A DNA stretch of 17,329 nt from Thoreauomyces humboldtii (taxonomy: Eukaryota; Chytridiomycota; Chytridiomycetes; Spizellomycetales; Powellomycetaceae): contig JADGJA010000477.1 in NCBI GenBank assembly GCA_027596035.1, forward strand, positions 1-17,329, read 5' to 3'. The notes below the pieces were generated by a model that was not told the DNA's origin, ran no database searches, and saw nothing but the letters and a program-made list of their open reading frames with translations. The position numbers and the translations under genes were made by a program. Of this stretch, positions 1-9,675 are shown one piece after another. Each line of letters opens with the position of its first letter. Position 1 is the first letter of the stretch.

Positions 1-106
1 CCCCCGTCGACTTAAAGAACGGGCATGTTGAGCAGTGACCTTCGCACGCGATCAGAGGAACAAGCTGCTGGCGGCGGCGGCTCCATCTTCGTTGCTCGAC
101 AGAAAC

Positions 107-175
107 ATGCGCCGGCTCGCATCGTTGCTGGTGTCGGGGATTCTGTCTTCTAGGATCTTCCAGCCCACGTTGGCG
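107..175 (+). other. Predicted signal peptide of the mosaic protein
   Basis: Residues 1-23 begin MRRLASLLVSGIL: two arginines, then a hydrophobic stretch, then a T-L-A sequence suited to signal peptidase just before Gln24. The hydrophobic core is short and is followed by Arg16, so the prediction is moderate. It agrees with the extracellular domain content that follows. Confidence 0.6.
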
Positions 176-3100
176 CAAAGCCCAAACTTGTTAGCATGTA
201 CGCTCTCGGATTCTCAGTGCGCACCTTGGGGCGGTGATTGCGTCGGCGATATCTGGTATGAATCTAGAGTCGCTGCTCTTCGCCGCGCATCTGCCCTGCT
301 CACCACTTCATCGTCAACAGTCGATGTCTTCCCGAGTTCGGTGGAGCTGACTGCTCGGTGGTGCGCGGACCCACCGCTTCGAACTACTTTACCTTCGGGT
401 GAGACCTGATGCCATCATCGACGGGTTCTATCGGCTTTCTGCTGATGCAGTGCCCTCTCTTCAGTATTTCGGATATGCCTGTGGTTCCGTTAAATCTGAC
501 AGTCAACGGCACTTTTTCGACTGCGAATCTGCACAACGGAGTTATCGAACCGCTTTGTGGAGTGGACATCGCAGTTGAAAACAGATTAGGTTTTGCACTT
601 GACGACTCCGTTAATAGTACCATGCTCTCAGCCGTTGCACCCGAGGCCTCTGCGTCTGTCATCTACACGCAGGTAAGAAGGAAGATTCACCAATGGAGCG
701 GGAGCAAACACTTACCGATTTCTTTCGATAGTATGATCGTGTGTGCTTTGCGTACCGCGTGGAGCAGTCAGCCGGAACCTCGCTTTTGGCTGGAGCATTC
801 AGTACAAGTGGACCCATCTCTATCACCTACTCGCAAGCTTTCGGCTCCGAAAGCCCACTGTGGTTCGCCTATCATGGGCGCGTCGAGTTGGAAACCGCCG
901 GCTTCCTCGAGTTTGCTGCAGCTTTTAGCGTTCCAGAAACTGGATCGGGCTCCAGCAGCCAGCAAGTGCAGGTCACCCTGGCTACCGACAAGATCGACGC
1001 GGATGGAAACGTCGTGGGACCGTTAACAGCGATCGAACTTCTCGCTGGCTTGGGGTACTCGGACGTTACCGATTACATCATTCCGCCAGGCTTTCCGGTC
1101 ACAGACATACTGCAAGAAATCGAAATCGAGGTGAGTTCGGTGCTGAATATTCACACTAGCTGTCAAGATACTGATTCCAATATGGCAGTCGGTCACGGCG
1201 CTTATAACGGAAACCATCGGAAGCACGGGTTCTGCTACGTCCTTCGATTACTTCCTTTTGCGTCTTTCTACGGTGCCTTCGGGCACCGGTGGCTGGGAAA
1301 TCGTACCGGGTCTGAGTCTCAATAACATTCAGGTAAGCGATTCCTATCATATTGCCCTTCGGTTTGGTCAATCTAATACTTAAAAAAAAAAACAGCTTGA
1401 CATTGCTTATCTCTCCACACACGGCATGGGATGGGGTGCCAACGTGCAGGGAGTGTTTACAATCGGTGGTTCAGTGCTGGCAGCCACCGTCCAGTACGCT
1501 TCGCCTCTGAACGCTGAGAACCCCGGTTCGCTTTCCGCAACGATATTCCTGGCCAACCTTAACCCCGACGCCATTTTCTCAGCCTTGTGTGGATCCACCG
1601 TTTTGGCTGGTCTTCCGATCACGGCGCTGCTTCCAGAACTTCAAGACAGCGAGATCTACGTAGACTTTTCAGTGTCGTCTACGACCACCGACGCTCCAGC
1701 AGCGAAACGGCGGGAGCTCGCCGCGACAACGACGAACGGAATGACGCTTCAACGTGTCCGGATCCAGACGATCGTGGACGCACCGATTCAGTTCTCCAGC
1801 ACGTATGTTGATTAAATAATATACACCTCGCTCAGCACTAATTCATTTGCATCTTGAAGCTTGAGTCTGACCACCATGGCAGTCGACCTCGGAATGGTGG
1901 TGAATGATGCAGGCACATTTGATTATGCTTTTTCAGGTAAGGACCTTTATTGGAGTGGAAAGTCAATCGGCAACATCTCATGGCTCTGTTCAGCCGCCGC
2001 TTCTTTGCGTGCCACCAAGAGCAAGGTTGCGCTCAGCGTCCTTTGCCGCTTCACTAAAACCGTGGCTACCGAAAGCGCCAGCTTAGTCATCGATGTCGGA
2101 TCCTCGAATCTCCTCACCATCGGAAATCTCATCGACGAGATCGTCGACGACTCAACCTTTACTGAATCGCTTCCTAGCGGGTTTCCGGTCCTCGGTGCTC
2201 TTTTCGACATCGCGCTCAAAAGCGTTTCTTTCCAATTCAATATCACGGCAACCGGTGCGGAGAGCCTCGAGCGCGTTGGAGTGGTAGCAGCGCTTCCTTT
2301 AGGACAAGTATGAGGATGCGGAGTAGATTATCGGCCACGAGTGATTGACTAACGAATGGGCTACAGTATACTCTGATTCCAGATTTCCTCTATATTACTA
2401 CTGGCATCCTGACGCTGGGCGTCAACTTTCCGACTGCCTCGAACGGTCTCGACTTTGCCATCTCCTTGAATGCTACCATCGGTATCCCCAGCGATACTAC
2501 CCCTATAAAGCTTACCGGCAGCTTTGTGAGACCCAATCCGGGGCAGGCAGCGGCATCTGTTCTCACAGTCACGGCCCTTGATATTACAATTGAGAGTATC
2601 CTGGAAACAATTGGCTTGGACCTCACCTCTGCGGATTCTATTTTCAATGCTGTGGCGTTTGACGCTTTGCGGGTTAGTTTCTCGTGTTTACTGACGTTCC
2701 AGTGTGCTATGAACTGAACATCCATGCTGATTATTTCTTTTCAGGTTACTTGGGCATTCGGGTCGGATGAGCCTACCGATGTCGCAATTTTGTTCGAAGT
2801 GCCGAAGGGTTCTGCGCTCGATTTCTTGGACCTGCAGAGCGCCCAAGCCCTGATAGAGATAAGCAATCCAGGAAAAGCCACGCAAGACTATTCCATCAAA
2901 GTCGTTGCGATGTGGCAGTTTGGTCAAATCCTGGTACACAATCATTCGAGTGGCGCGTGCAGACATGGGTGCTCTTCTCAAGATGCTGATCTTTCTTTTT
3001 TGCAGCTCGATGTTGTGATTTTGCGCGTCGGCACTACTTGGGAGCTGCAGGCGACCGTCCCTGAGACCATTACCCTCGGGGAGGCTCAAACCGACGTTGG

Positions 3101-6100
3101 AGACCCAGCTTCAGCTTTTGGAGCGGACGTTGCTGCTCTCATCCCTGGTCTTACGGGATTGCAGTTTTCGAACAGCACCCTGACCTTCGAGTTCACAGAC
3201 TCTGCGAAGGCTAGCTCTGATGCCGTCGTATCCTTCATCTCGGACGTGTCGCTAGCCACGCTCAACACCATTACCGGAAACCCTACTCAAGTGTTCCCGA
3301 TCGAGGTGCTGGTTGGAGAAGTGAGCAGCAATGTAAGAACCACATTCTTGGCAAAAAGTGCGACGCCGAAGACTTACACTTGGACCAACGTCTAGTTTCT
3401 TCTGTCTGTGGGGTTCATCTTATCGTTTGAATTCCTCAACGACATCATCAATCATTTTGCCGGAATCACGATCAACTTGCTAGATGTTTTTGGCGGAAGC
3501 GAGATTGGTCTCGTCCTTTCCACGGGCCAGTTTGTGTCGACCAGCACCTCCACGCTTAAGTTCGGCCTTCCCAATTTCCCGCAACCGTATACAATCACCT
3601 TTGGCGAGGGAATTACCATCGTTACGGAACTCGAATCGCCAAACTGTACTCTAGCAGACAGTGATGATCGATTCTTTTGCGATTTCGTCAAGGACAACAT
3701 CTTTCCGGCAGGCACCAACTTGACGCTAGTCGGAAGCTTTGGAAAAGACCCTTTGGCTCAGCTGTACATACAGACTAACAGTGTCTTGACCGTATCGATT
3801 GCCACCTCGTCCGTATCAGGTAAGTGTGATACCATTTTTGTAGCTGTACTACAGCGATGGCACTAAAGAAGCGTTGCAGTCGGACCGGTACAGCTTGGAA
3901 TCACTATTCTTGCCACTGGATCGCTTCCCGCCCTATTCATCGATGGAAACTTTGTTTTTAATCTTGCGGGTTCTGACTTTGGTCTGAACCTCGAGCTCAA
4001 AGCGAGTCCCGGAGCTATCGAGGCTATTGCAACGCAGCTGCCTGGTACTACCATCACAACGACTTGGCTCGCGGACGTGGTGCCGCTGTTCCCGGATATG
4101 TCGATCACGGACGCGGTTCTCGGCGTCGGTCTCAGCGATGTTGGAGCTCTCCCTGTTGTGGTTGCCGGAGCAGACGTTATCATGGGCCAGCCCGGTGTGA
4201 CGAACACCATCTCCTTGGATGCCTACATTGGGTTCCACCCGGATGACCCTACGCAAGATTTCTTTGTTGGCAACTCTTCTTCCGTTAGCGTCGGCGACAT
4301 CTTCGGAGTGTTTCTGCACGCCCCGTCTGGCTCGGTGAGTTGCCATGAGGGGTACGAACTTCGGTTAGCACGAGAAAGAAGCCTGATTTATTCTGCACAT
4401 CGTGTAGTATCCCGCATTCTTTGATACCTGGCAATTCCTTTCTATCATCGACACATCCTTCTGCATGACCTTCAGTGGATGTGGCGGTTTCAATAACGTG
4501 CCAAGTATCCCGGCAGGCTTTACCCTCAACACTACATTTTCGTGTCCCCTTACAGGCGGGATTGGTAAATTGCGTCATCCATCACCAACCAGGAGGGAGG
4601 CGCCTAACTAAATCGACTCAACCTTGTTCCCGAGCAGCATTTGAAACCACGCTCGATATTGCAGTGAGCGTGTCGATTCCCGCAACATTCTCCCTCTTGG
4701 CCATCCTCCCCAAGATCAACATCCTCGACTTTGTTGAGGTGGGAGCTACCTCCGCATTGACGCAAGGTCCGACCCTTTCCGTCGACCTATCTCTGGGACC
4801 CCAACCAAACTTTTCAGCCGAACTCGAGGTGTATGCGCGCGTCGGGGTGGATGATTTCAATCTGGCTGCAACCGTGCAAGCGTTGATTCAGGATCAATAC
4901 ATCCACTTGTATTTTGCCGTGGATGTTTTCATCGGCACAGGCGCTGTCACGTAAGGGGTCGTCGCTTTGCAAGTCACTGGGCTGTAGGCTCAAATTGCTT
5001 CGGTTCATAGGGTGGACATCGATGTGCTGAGCGGCGATCTAGATGCGAGCTGCAGCTGGACGTGGTAAGTCTTTGGCTGTTCTTTATCTGTTAACCACGT
5101 GCATTGCTAAGCTCGTTCATGTTAACAGGTCGAAGGATATTACGCTCATTGCTCAAGCGGTTGAAAACGAGCTCATAGATATCTACGATGGAGTTACGCA
5201 GGCCTTTGAGGATATCTATGCAGCTGTAGATCAGGTTCGTCACCAATTGCAGCGAGCTTATAGATTAATGTGTGTTATCGACTTACCCTTCTCGTAGGCG
5301 CTTGCTTCGATTGCTACGGAACTGCTCAGTGGCGTCGCAGATGTTGTCCAGGTAATTCCGAGTTCAAGCTTGGCTGTCGGTCCAGATGACGTTCTAGGAC
5401 TCACTAGGTTGCTCCGGTCTCTACTTTAGGCTGCGCAAGCTCTCGCAGCGTCTTTCGTTTCCGCCTGGAACAGTTTCGAAAGTACCATCGATGACATTAT
5501 CGATGATGTCGGCGACTTCTTTTCTTCTATCTTCCGACGTGATGGGTTAGACCCTGTGATTGTCGACCACCAACACCGTCTACTTGGCCGTGGCCTTTAC
5601 CGACGTACGGACGTCGCTTGTGGTGCCACTTGCCTATACACTGACGCCGCAAATTACTACGACAACAATGGGTAAGTTTCATTCCCTATTCCCGGAATCT
5701 GACAGACTGATAAATGCTGAGAGACGATTCCGTCATTGGCAAGATGTTCCGTGGGCCCAAGCTACTGCGATGGAACTTGCCAGTCTACTAGTGGAGGAAC
5801 CTGCACGCAAAGCTGTCAATGCGTCAGCACTTGTATCGAATCTGTAAGTGGCTGCAGACAGGCGTGCGCTTGCATCCTTCGTTGTTGCTGACTCGGAATG
5901 TCCGAAGCTTTGTATGAACCAGCTCAACAGTCAGGGGCAAACGCTGCAATCTGCTTATGGTCAGTCTGACCGCCGGCTATGTTTCGACACAAGAGGAACT
6001 GAACTGATGGATCCCGGAATTGCAGATGCGTACGCGGCACAGAATGCGATATTGAAGCAAGTCGGCAACGCTATCAACGCCAATCAGGTACACCATGATG

Positions 6101-9100
6101 GCAAACTGTTTGAGAAACTTTCAGATGCTCACCTCGGCTGAAACAAAAGGTTCCTAATGCGGTTGCCCAAGCGGTCTCAGTCACCTCACAACAGATCAAC
6201 AGTGCCAACTGGAACACGCCCCTTCCCATTTTAGTCCAAACTGGTCCAGATCCTTCTCTATCGGGCCCTACGGCTTCCACAAGCGCCGCGAGCTATACGT
6301 TTAACCCGTTGGACTCGTCATCTGCATCTAGCGGTATATCGGACGCGACGCTCGATGCACGGTTCCCGGGACAGAACCTCGGATCAGCTGGTCTTCGTCA
6401 GCTCAACAATTTCGCTCAGTATCCCCCTCCTGTGTTCACGTGGTTTCCCGCAGACGAGACTAGAGGTACGCTTGACAATTCTTTACATGCTATGCTATAC
6501 GAGAAGCTTCTTCGTTTGCTGATTTGGCTACGTTGTGAGCAGAGTGTTTCAGCAGCGGCCGAACCGTGGACCAGTCTTTTTACAGCGAAGCCAGCGGTTA
6601 CGATCCTCAGATCCTGGCGGGTGTCCAGGACACCTGCCCCGAACCCGGACTGGCAGTCGGTCACGTGCTCATGAGAACCGGACCTGCTTGTGGGGAAGTT
6701 GTTGCCGAGACATGGACCGCGAACGACGGCTGCTCGCACAATAGGTAAGTTGTCTCCTGAACATCTCTTTTCAACTGAAAGTAGCAAAGACTCATTATCT
6801 TGCTATCTTTACTCATTTCAGTGCAAAGGTCATGACGGTAAGGCGCTCAGACCCTTCATACAGCGTGCAACGCAGATTTTGATTTGCTCTTTCCTTGCAG
6901 GTCACGCTGACGGACACCACCCCACCGTACTTCATCGACCCACCGCCAGTAAACGTGACAGACCAATGTTATAGCATTCGTCCGCAAGCGACTCTCACCG
7001 CAAGCGACATCTGCTATCCAACGATGAACACGGCAATTCTAAAAGGCGTCATCGATCCCGTCACCCCCCGATGCAAGCGCCGAATCATCGATTACTTCTG
7101 GACGGTCAGCGACGTCTGCAACAACCCACAACGGCAAGATCAGTACATCACCGTACTCGACAACGATCCTCCGGTGTGGGATGCAGGGACCTTCCCTGCC
7201 GACGTGAACGTCGAGTTCATGGCACCCTACGGACCCGATGTGACCGGGTTTCCGAGCGCAACGGACCGATGCGAGTCTAATCCCGTGTTGATCACGTATT
7301 CCGATGCGGTCACGATTCCGGCGCAGAACGTGTCAGCGACGTTGCTCATCACGCGGACGTTCACGACCACCGATGACTGCGCGAACGCGGCGTCGAGGAA
7401 TCAGCTCATTTGGGTCAGGCGCACCCACAGGAATCTGGGACCGGCCGGTCTGTACGCGTTGGTTGTTCAGAGCAGTCTTTCGCTTGACACGTCTCTCGTG
7501 GAAGGTCAGGCATTCGCAGGGGCGAGCGCCCAGATCACGAACTCCGCTATCGGGAACGGTACTTGCGTGTACCTTGGAGTGACCCTCGCTTGCGATGGAC
7601 CGTTGCTTTTGAGCGGGTCGGCGGTGCTTCAGGGACAGGCTGCTGTGAACGGTCCTACGCAAGTCATCGGGAATGCTCCGTACGTTTTGAACACTACGGG
7701 CTCGGAAGTCATCTTTGATCAGGCCGCTGGAGTCAGCACGGTTCAAGCTTGGACAGCTGCGAACCAACTCCGTGCGAGAGTTCTCGTGCTCGGTTCGCTG
7801 CACACCGGGCCAAGATTGGAGACGTGCCATATCCCCGTGCCCGGTCAAAGCGTCTACGCAAACGCGCCAGGCTGCAACATCACAACACCCAACCAGGTGA
7901 CGGATCAGTTCGTCGGATCTCTTGCAGGCACGACCTTGAATCTGACCGGAACCAACTGGGTGTACAACATCTTCAACGTGACAGCGGACATGCTGAGCGC
8001 GTCCACGAGCATCCAGATCACGGTTCCTACAACGTCTTTCGTTTTCGTAAATGTGATCAACGGGGTAACCTCCAATGTTCTAAACATCGACTTGAAGCAA
8101 AAGACCACCTTACCGCCCGGTCTCAACCCCCGGAACATCCTCTGGACGTTCCAAACCCTTGCGACCACCCCGACGAAGCTGAGCTTGGACGGCGTTCCCT
8201 TTGTCGGGTCAATTCTCGCACCGGACACCACCGTGAACTTAGAGTCCCCATCCTCGATCCAGGGATTCCTGTGGACGCAAGTGATCCAAGGCGCCGGGTT
8301 CACGCAATATTGTGATTTGTGGGCAGGGGTAACCATCCAAAGCGATGTAGGGGCCACCGGCACCGGCACCGTTAATTTGCCTGCTTTGATCGCTCCCGTT
8401 GCTGTGCCGACATCTTCGTCGATCAAGGTGGTCCCTACCGTCACTACGAGCGTGCATCTGACGACAAGTACGGGTTTCACCGCGGCGACTACGACCACGA
8501 AGGCTTCTAGCACGGTTTCGATCACGACCAAGACAAGTGCAACTACCACCTCGCTCGGAACGAGCAGTGTTCAGAGCTCCGGCAGCCGGACTTCCTTGGC
8601 AAGCTCGAGCATAGTGACGAGTAGCACGTCACCCTCTCCGTCCACATCCGTCTCCATCGTGACAAGCGTGTCAACGACGTCAACGCCGCACGCATTCAGC
8701 ACATCCTCGACAATATCGACGCCGACGACGAGTGTATCACCAACTTCCACGACATCCAGCAGCAGCGCTACCGCGTCCTCTTCCGTAACACCCTGTGTCG
8801 CCGGTACGACCTTCTGGGCCTGCACGCCGGACCGAGCGTGGTGCGTGAACGGGGTATGGTATCCGGAACCGTGTGCCGGTGGGACGGTCTGTCAGAACGG
8901 GGATTGCGTATGGGGTGCTGCTTCGACTTCCGCCACCGCATCGTCATCGTCGTCGCATGCGGTTTCTACGGCATCGTCTGCCAGTGCCACTGTCAGCACG
9001 ACGCGTATCGTCGTGTCCTTGTCGACCACGTCGACGACATTGGCCACCACCAAGGCATCTTCGTCAGCGTCGTCGTCCATCGTCGTGTCCACGAGCCTTC

Positions 9101-9550
9101 CACATTCTTCTTCTTCTTCGATCACGACGACGTCCAAAGCGACCATGACGACCTCCTCGTCATCTTCCTCCACTTCTCGACCCGGAGCGTCCAGCAGTCC
9201 AACGACCACGTCCGTCGCGTCGACGACATCCTCCAGATCATCTACCGTTCCCAGGACTTCATCTCCATCCACCTCCACCATCCGGACCAGTGCAACATCA
9301 TCAGCAATCTCATCGAGCAGTAGCGCGTCCGCCGTCGTCCCATCATGTGGAGCGTCCAACAATGGGGCATGGGCATGCAATCCTGATCGGTGAGTCACAT
9401 TCATTTCTCATCTTTTCCGTTTGGAACCAGCCATCTCATTACTGAAAAAAAAACATTTCACTCAGGATATGGTGTGTGAGCGGAACGTGGATCTCTCAAC
9501 CGTGCAGTGGTGGGACAATATGTCGGAGTGGGACGTGCGTGTGGCCTTAG
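107..9550 (+). CDS. Giant secreted mosaic protein, 27 exons, about 2574 aa (EGF-like, repeat modules, HYR-like, choice-of-anchor A, chitin-binding-like)
   Basis: Exons read from the sequence: 107-255, 321-398, 465-672, 732-1130, 1189-1332, 1396-1802, 1860-1936, 1994-2307, 2367-2672, 2745-2933, 3006-3332, 3396-3819, 3880-4334, 4408-4564, 4638-4950, 5011-5064, 5129-5234, 5298-5351, 5430-5671, 5744-5843, 5908-5959, 6026-6087, 6150-6465, 6543-6744, 6822-6837, 6901-9389, 9466-9550. All 26 introns are GT-AG and 57-78 bp long. The exons total 7725 nt, stay in one frame and end at TAG 9548-9550. The first ATG of the open frame starts a hydrophobic leader (residues 1-23, likely cleavage after TLA). 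No transmembrane or GPI segment is seen at the C-terminus, which ends in a Cys module, so the product is probably secreted and held non-covalently on wall or matrix polysaccharide. N-x-S/T sites are common. Function is inferred from domains only. Least certain are the acceptor at 5743 (chosen because it keeps the Cys-rich frame), the donor at 3333 and the ATG; an upstream exon outside the window cannot be excluded. Confidence 0.85.
197..357 (+). other. EGF-like module
   Basis: Residues 31-62 hold six cysteines (31, 38, 45, 51, 53, 62). They end in the C-x-C-x8-C spacing and the Gly-rich F-G-G turn typical of EGF-like domains. The codon for Cys51 is split by the first intron (256-320), so the pattern appears only after splicing; this supports that splice junction. 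EGF-like modules are common in animal and protist surface proteins and less usual in fungi. Confidence 0.7.
465..5064 (+). repeat. Tandem array of about eight beta-rich modules (protein level)
   Basis: Residues about 76-1334 are almost entirely short alternating hydrophobic strands rich in T, S, V, L, I and G, with few cysteines. A recurring signature, hydrophobic-Pro or turn followed by alternating hydrophobic residues, appears near residues 268 (PPGFPVTDI), 401 (TALLPELQDSEIYV), 548 (PSGFPVLGALFDIAL), 679 (LTSADSIFNAV), 800 (AALIPGLTGLQF), 964 (DNIFPAGTNL), 1074 (VVPLFPDMSI) and 1232 (LAILPKINIL). The spacing is 110-165 residues. I do not recognise the family. The copies have diverged, so the repeat claim rests on pattern and spacing and not on clear identity. 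Confidence 0.5.
5129..5550 (+). other. Acidic amphipathic helical segment
   Basis: Exons 17 to 19 encode residues about 1335-1427, a stretch rich in A, E, D, I, L and V with few prolines or glycines and hydrophobic residues every three to four positions (for example ENELIDIYDGV and STIDDIIDDVGDFF). This contrasts with the beta-rich array before it. It could be a helical bundle or coiled-coil stalk separating the array from the downstream domains. It is encoded by unusually small exons (54-106 nt before exon 19). Confidence 0.5.
5610..5843 (+). other. Cysteine-rich segment
   Basis: Residues about 1448-1501 contain a dense cysteine cluster: C-G-A-T-C, then G-C-S-V-G-P-S-Y-C-D-G-T-C, then G-G-T-C-T-Q-S-C-Q-C-V-S-T-C. 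The reading frame through this cluster fixes the acceptor at 5743. The spacing suggests a disulphide-stabilised knot, but I cannot assign a family. Confidence 0.6.
6543..7431 (+). other. HYR-like immunoglobulin-fold repeats
   Basis: Residues about 1645-1894 contain successive units ending in turns such as TLTDTTPPYF and TVLDNDPPVWD, preceded by Cys-containing strands (DICYPT, VCNNPQ, TDRCESNP, TDDCANAA). The D-x-x-P-P joint followed by paired cysteines is the hallmark of HYR/HYR-like repeats, an immunoglobulin-fold adhesion-type module frequent in bacterial and some eukaryotic surface proteins. Two units are clear and a third, N-terminal one (CGEVVAETWTANDGC) is partly carried by exon 24. Role: probably a spacer or adhesive stalk. 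Confidence 0.65.
7432..8337 (+). other. Choice-of-anchor-A domain
   Basis: Residues about 1895-2196 follow the layout of the choice-of-anchor-A family known mainly from bacterial surface proteins: an opening Y-A-L-V-V-Q-S-S-L-S-L-D-T-S-L-V-E-G-Q-A segment, a long beta-helix-like Gly/Asn-rich middle, an NWVYNIFNV segment, a FVFVNVING strand, and a closing L-D-G-V-P-F-V-G-S-I-L-A-P-D-T-T-V-N-L segment before a final G-F-L-W-T-Q strand. The closing G-S-I-L-A-P motif is the most diagnostic part. The function of the domain is poorly defined; adhesion or extracellular display is assumed. Confidence 0.65.
8401..8793 (+). other. Ser/Thr-rich linker 1
   Basis: Residues about 2218-2348 are mostly Ser and Thr with some Val, Ala and Pro, encoded by varied TCN, AGC and ACN codons. 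This is the usual heavily O-glycosylated, extended spacer between catalytic or adhesive domains and carbohydrate-binding modules in fungal secreted proteins. Confidence 0.85.
8794..8916 (+). other. Chitin-binding-like Cys module 1 (CBM19-like)
   Basis: Residues about 2349-2389 contain six cysteines and conserved aromatics: C-x8-C-T-P-D-R-x-W-C-V-x-G-x-W-x4-C-x-G-G-T-x-C-x4-C-V-W. The C-x-n-G-x-W-x-n-C-x-x-G-T-x-C core resembles the fungal CBM19 chitin-binding family. Binding to chitin is inferred. This copy has no intron, unlike copy 2. Confidence 0.6.
8917..9345 (+). other. Ser/Thr-rich linker 2
   Basis: Residues about 2390-2532 are a second Ser/Thr-rich spacer with runs of five to six serines, including one from a TCT repeat near 9106-9117. 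Together with Cys module 2 it repeats the linker-plus-module unit seen just upstream. Confidence 0.85.
9346..9547 (+). other. Chitin-binding-like Cys module 2 (CBM19-like), split by an intron
   Basis: Residues about 2533-2574 repeat module 1: W-A-C-N-P-D-R-I-W-C-V-S-G-T-W, then Q-P-C-S-G-G-T-I-C-R-S-G-T-C-V-W, followed by Pro and the stop. The Arg codon of N-P-D-R is interrupted by the 76-bp intron 9390-9465, which has donor GTGAGT and an acceptor CTCAG after an A-rich stretch. The close match to module 1 across the junction confirms the splice. Confidence 0.7.
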
Positions 9551-9675
9551 AAGGGTAGAAGGACCAGGTATCGGACATTCTTTGAAAAGAAAAGGATTAA
9601 AGTATGGGCGTGATGCGTGGCAAAGACTACTGCTTAATGAGGGTGATGACCTTCTTCGTTCCATCTTTTTCTTTC

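Noticed and set aside
5672..5723. Shorter version of the intron after exon 19, ending at GAGAG near 5723
   Set aside because: That acceptor puts the next exon out of frame with the Cys-rich segment; the acceptor at 5743 restores it.
7333..7848. 171-codon minus-strand ORF and the 7905-8549 minus ORF inside exon 26
   Set aside because: They overlap the well-supported anchor-A domain; composition is that of a shadow frame.
8892..9404. Minus-strand ORF rich in Val and Asp over the Ser/Thr linker
   Set aside because: It is the complement of TCN/ACN-rich linker codons and has no motif or independent gene structure.
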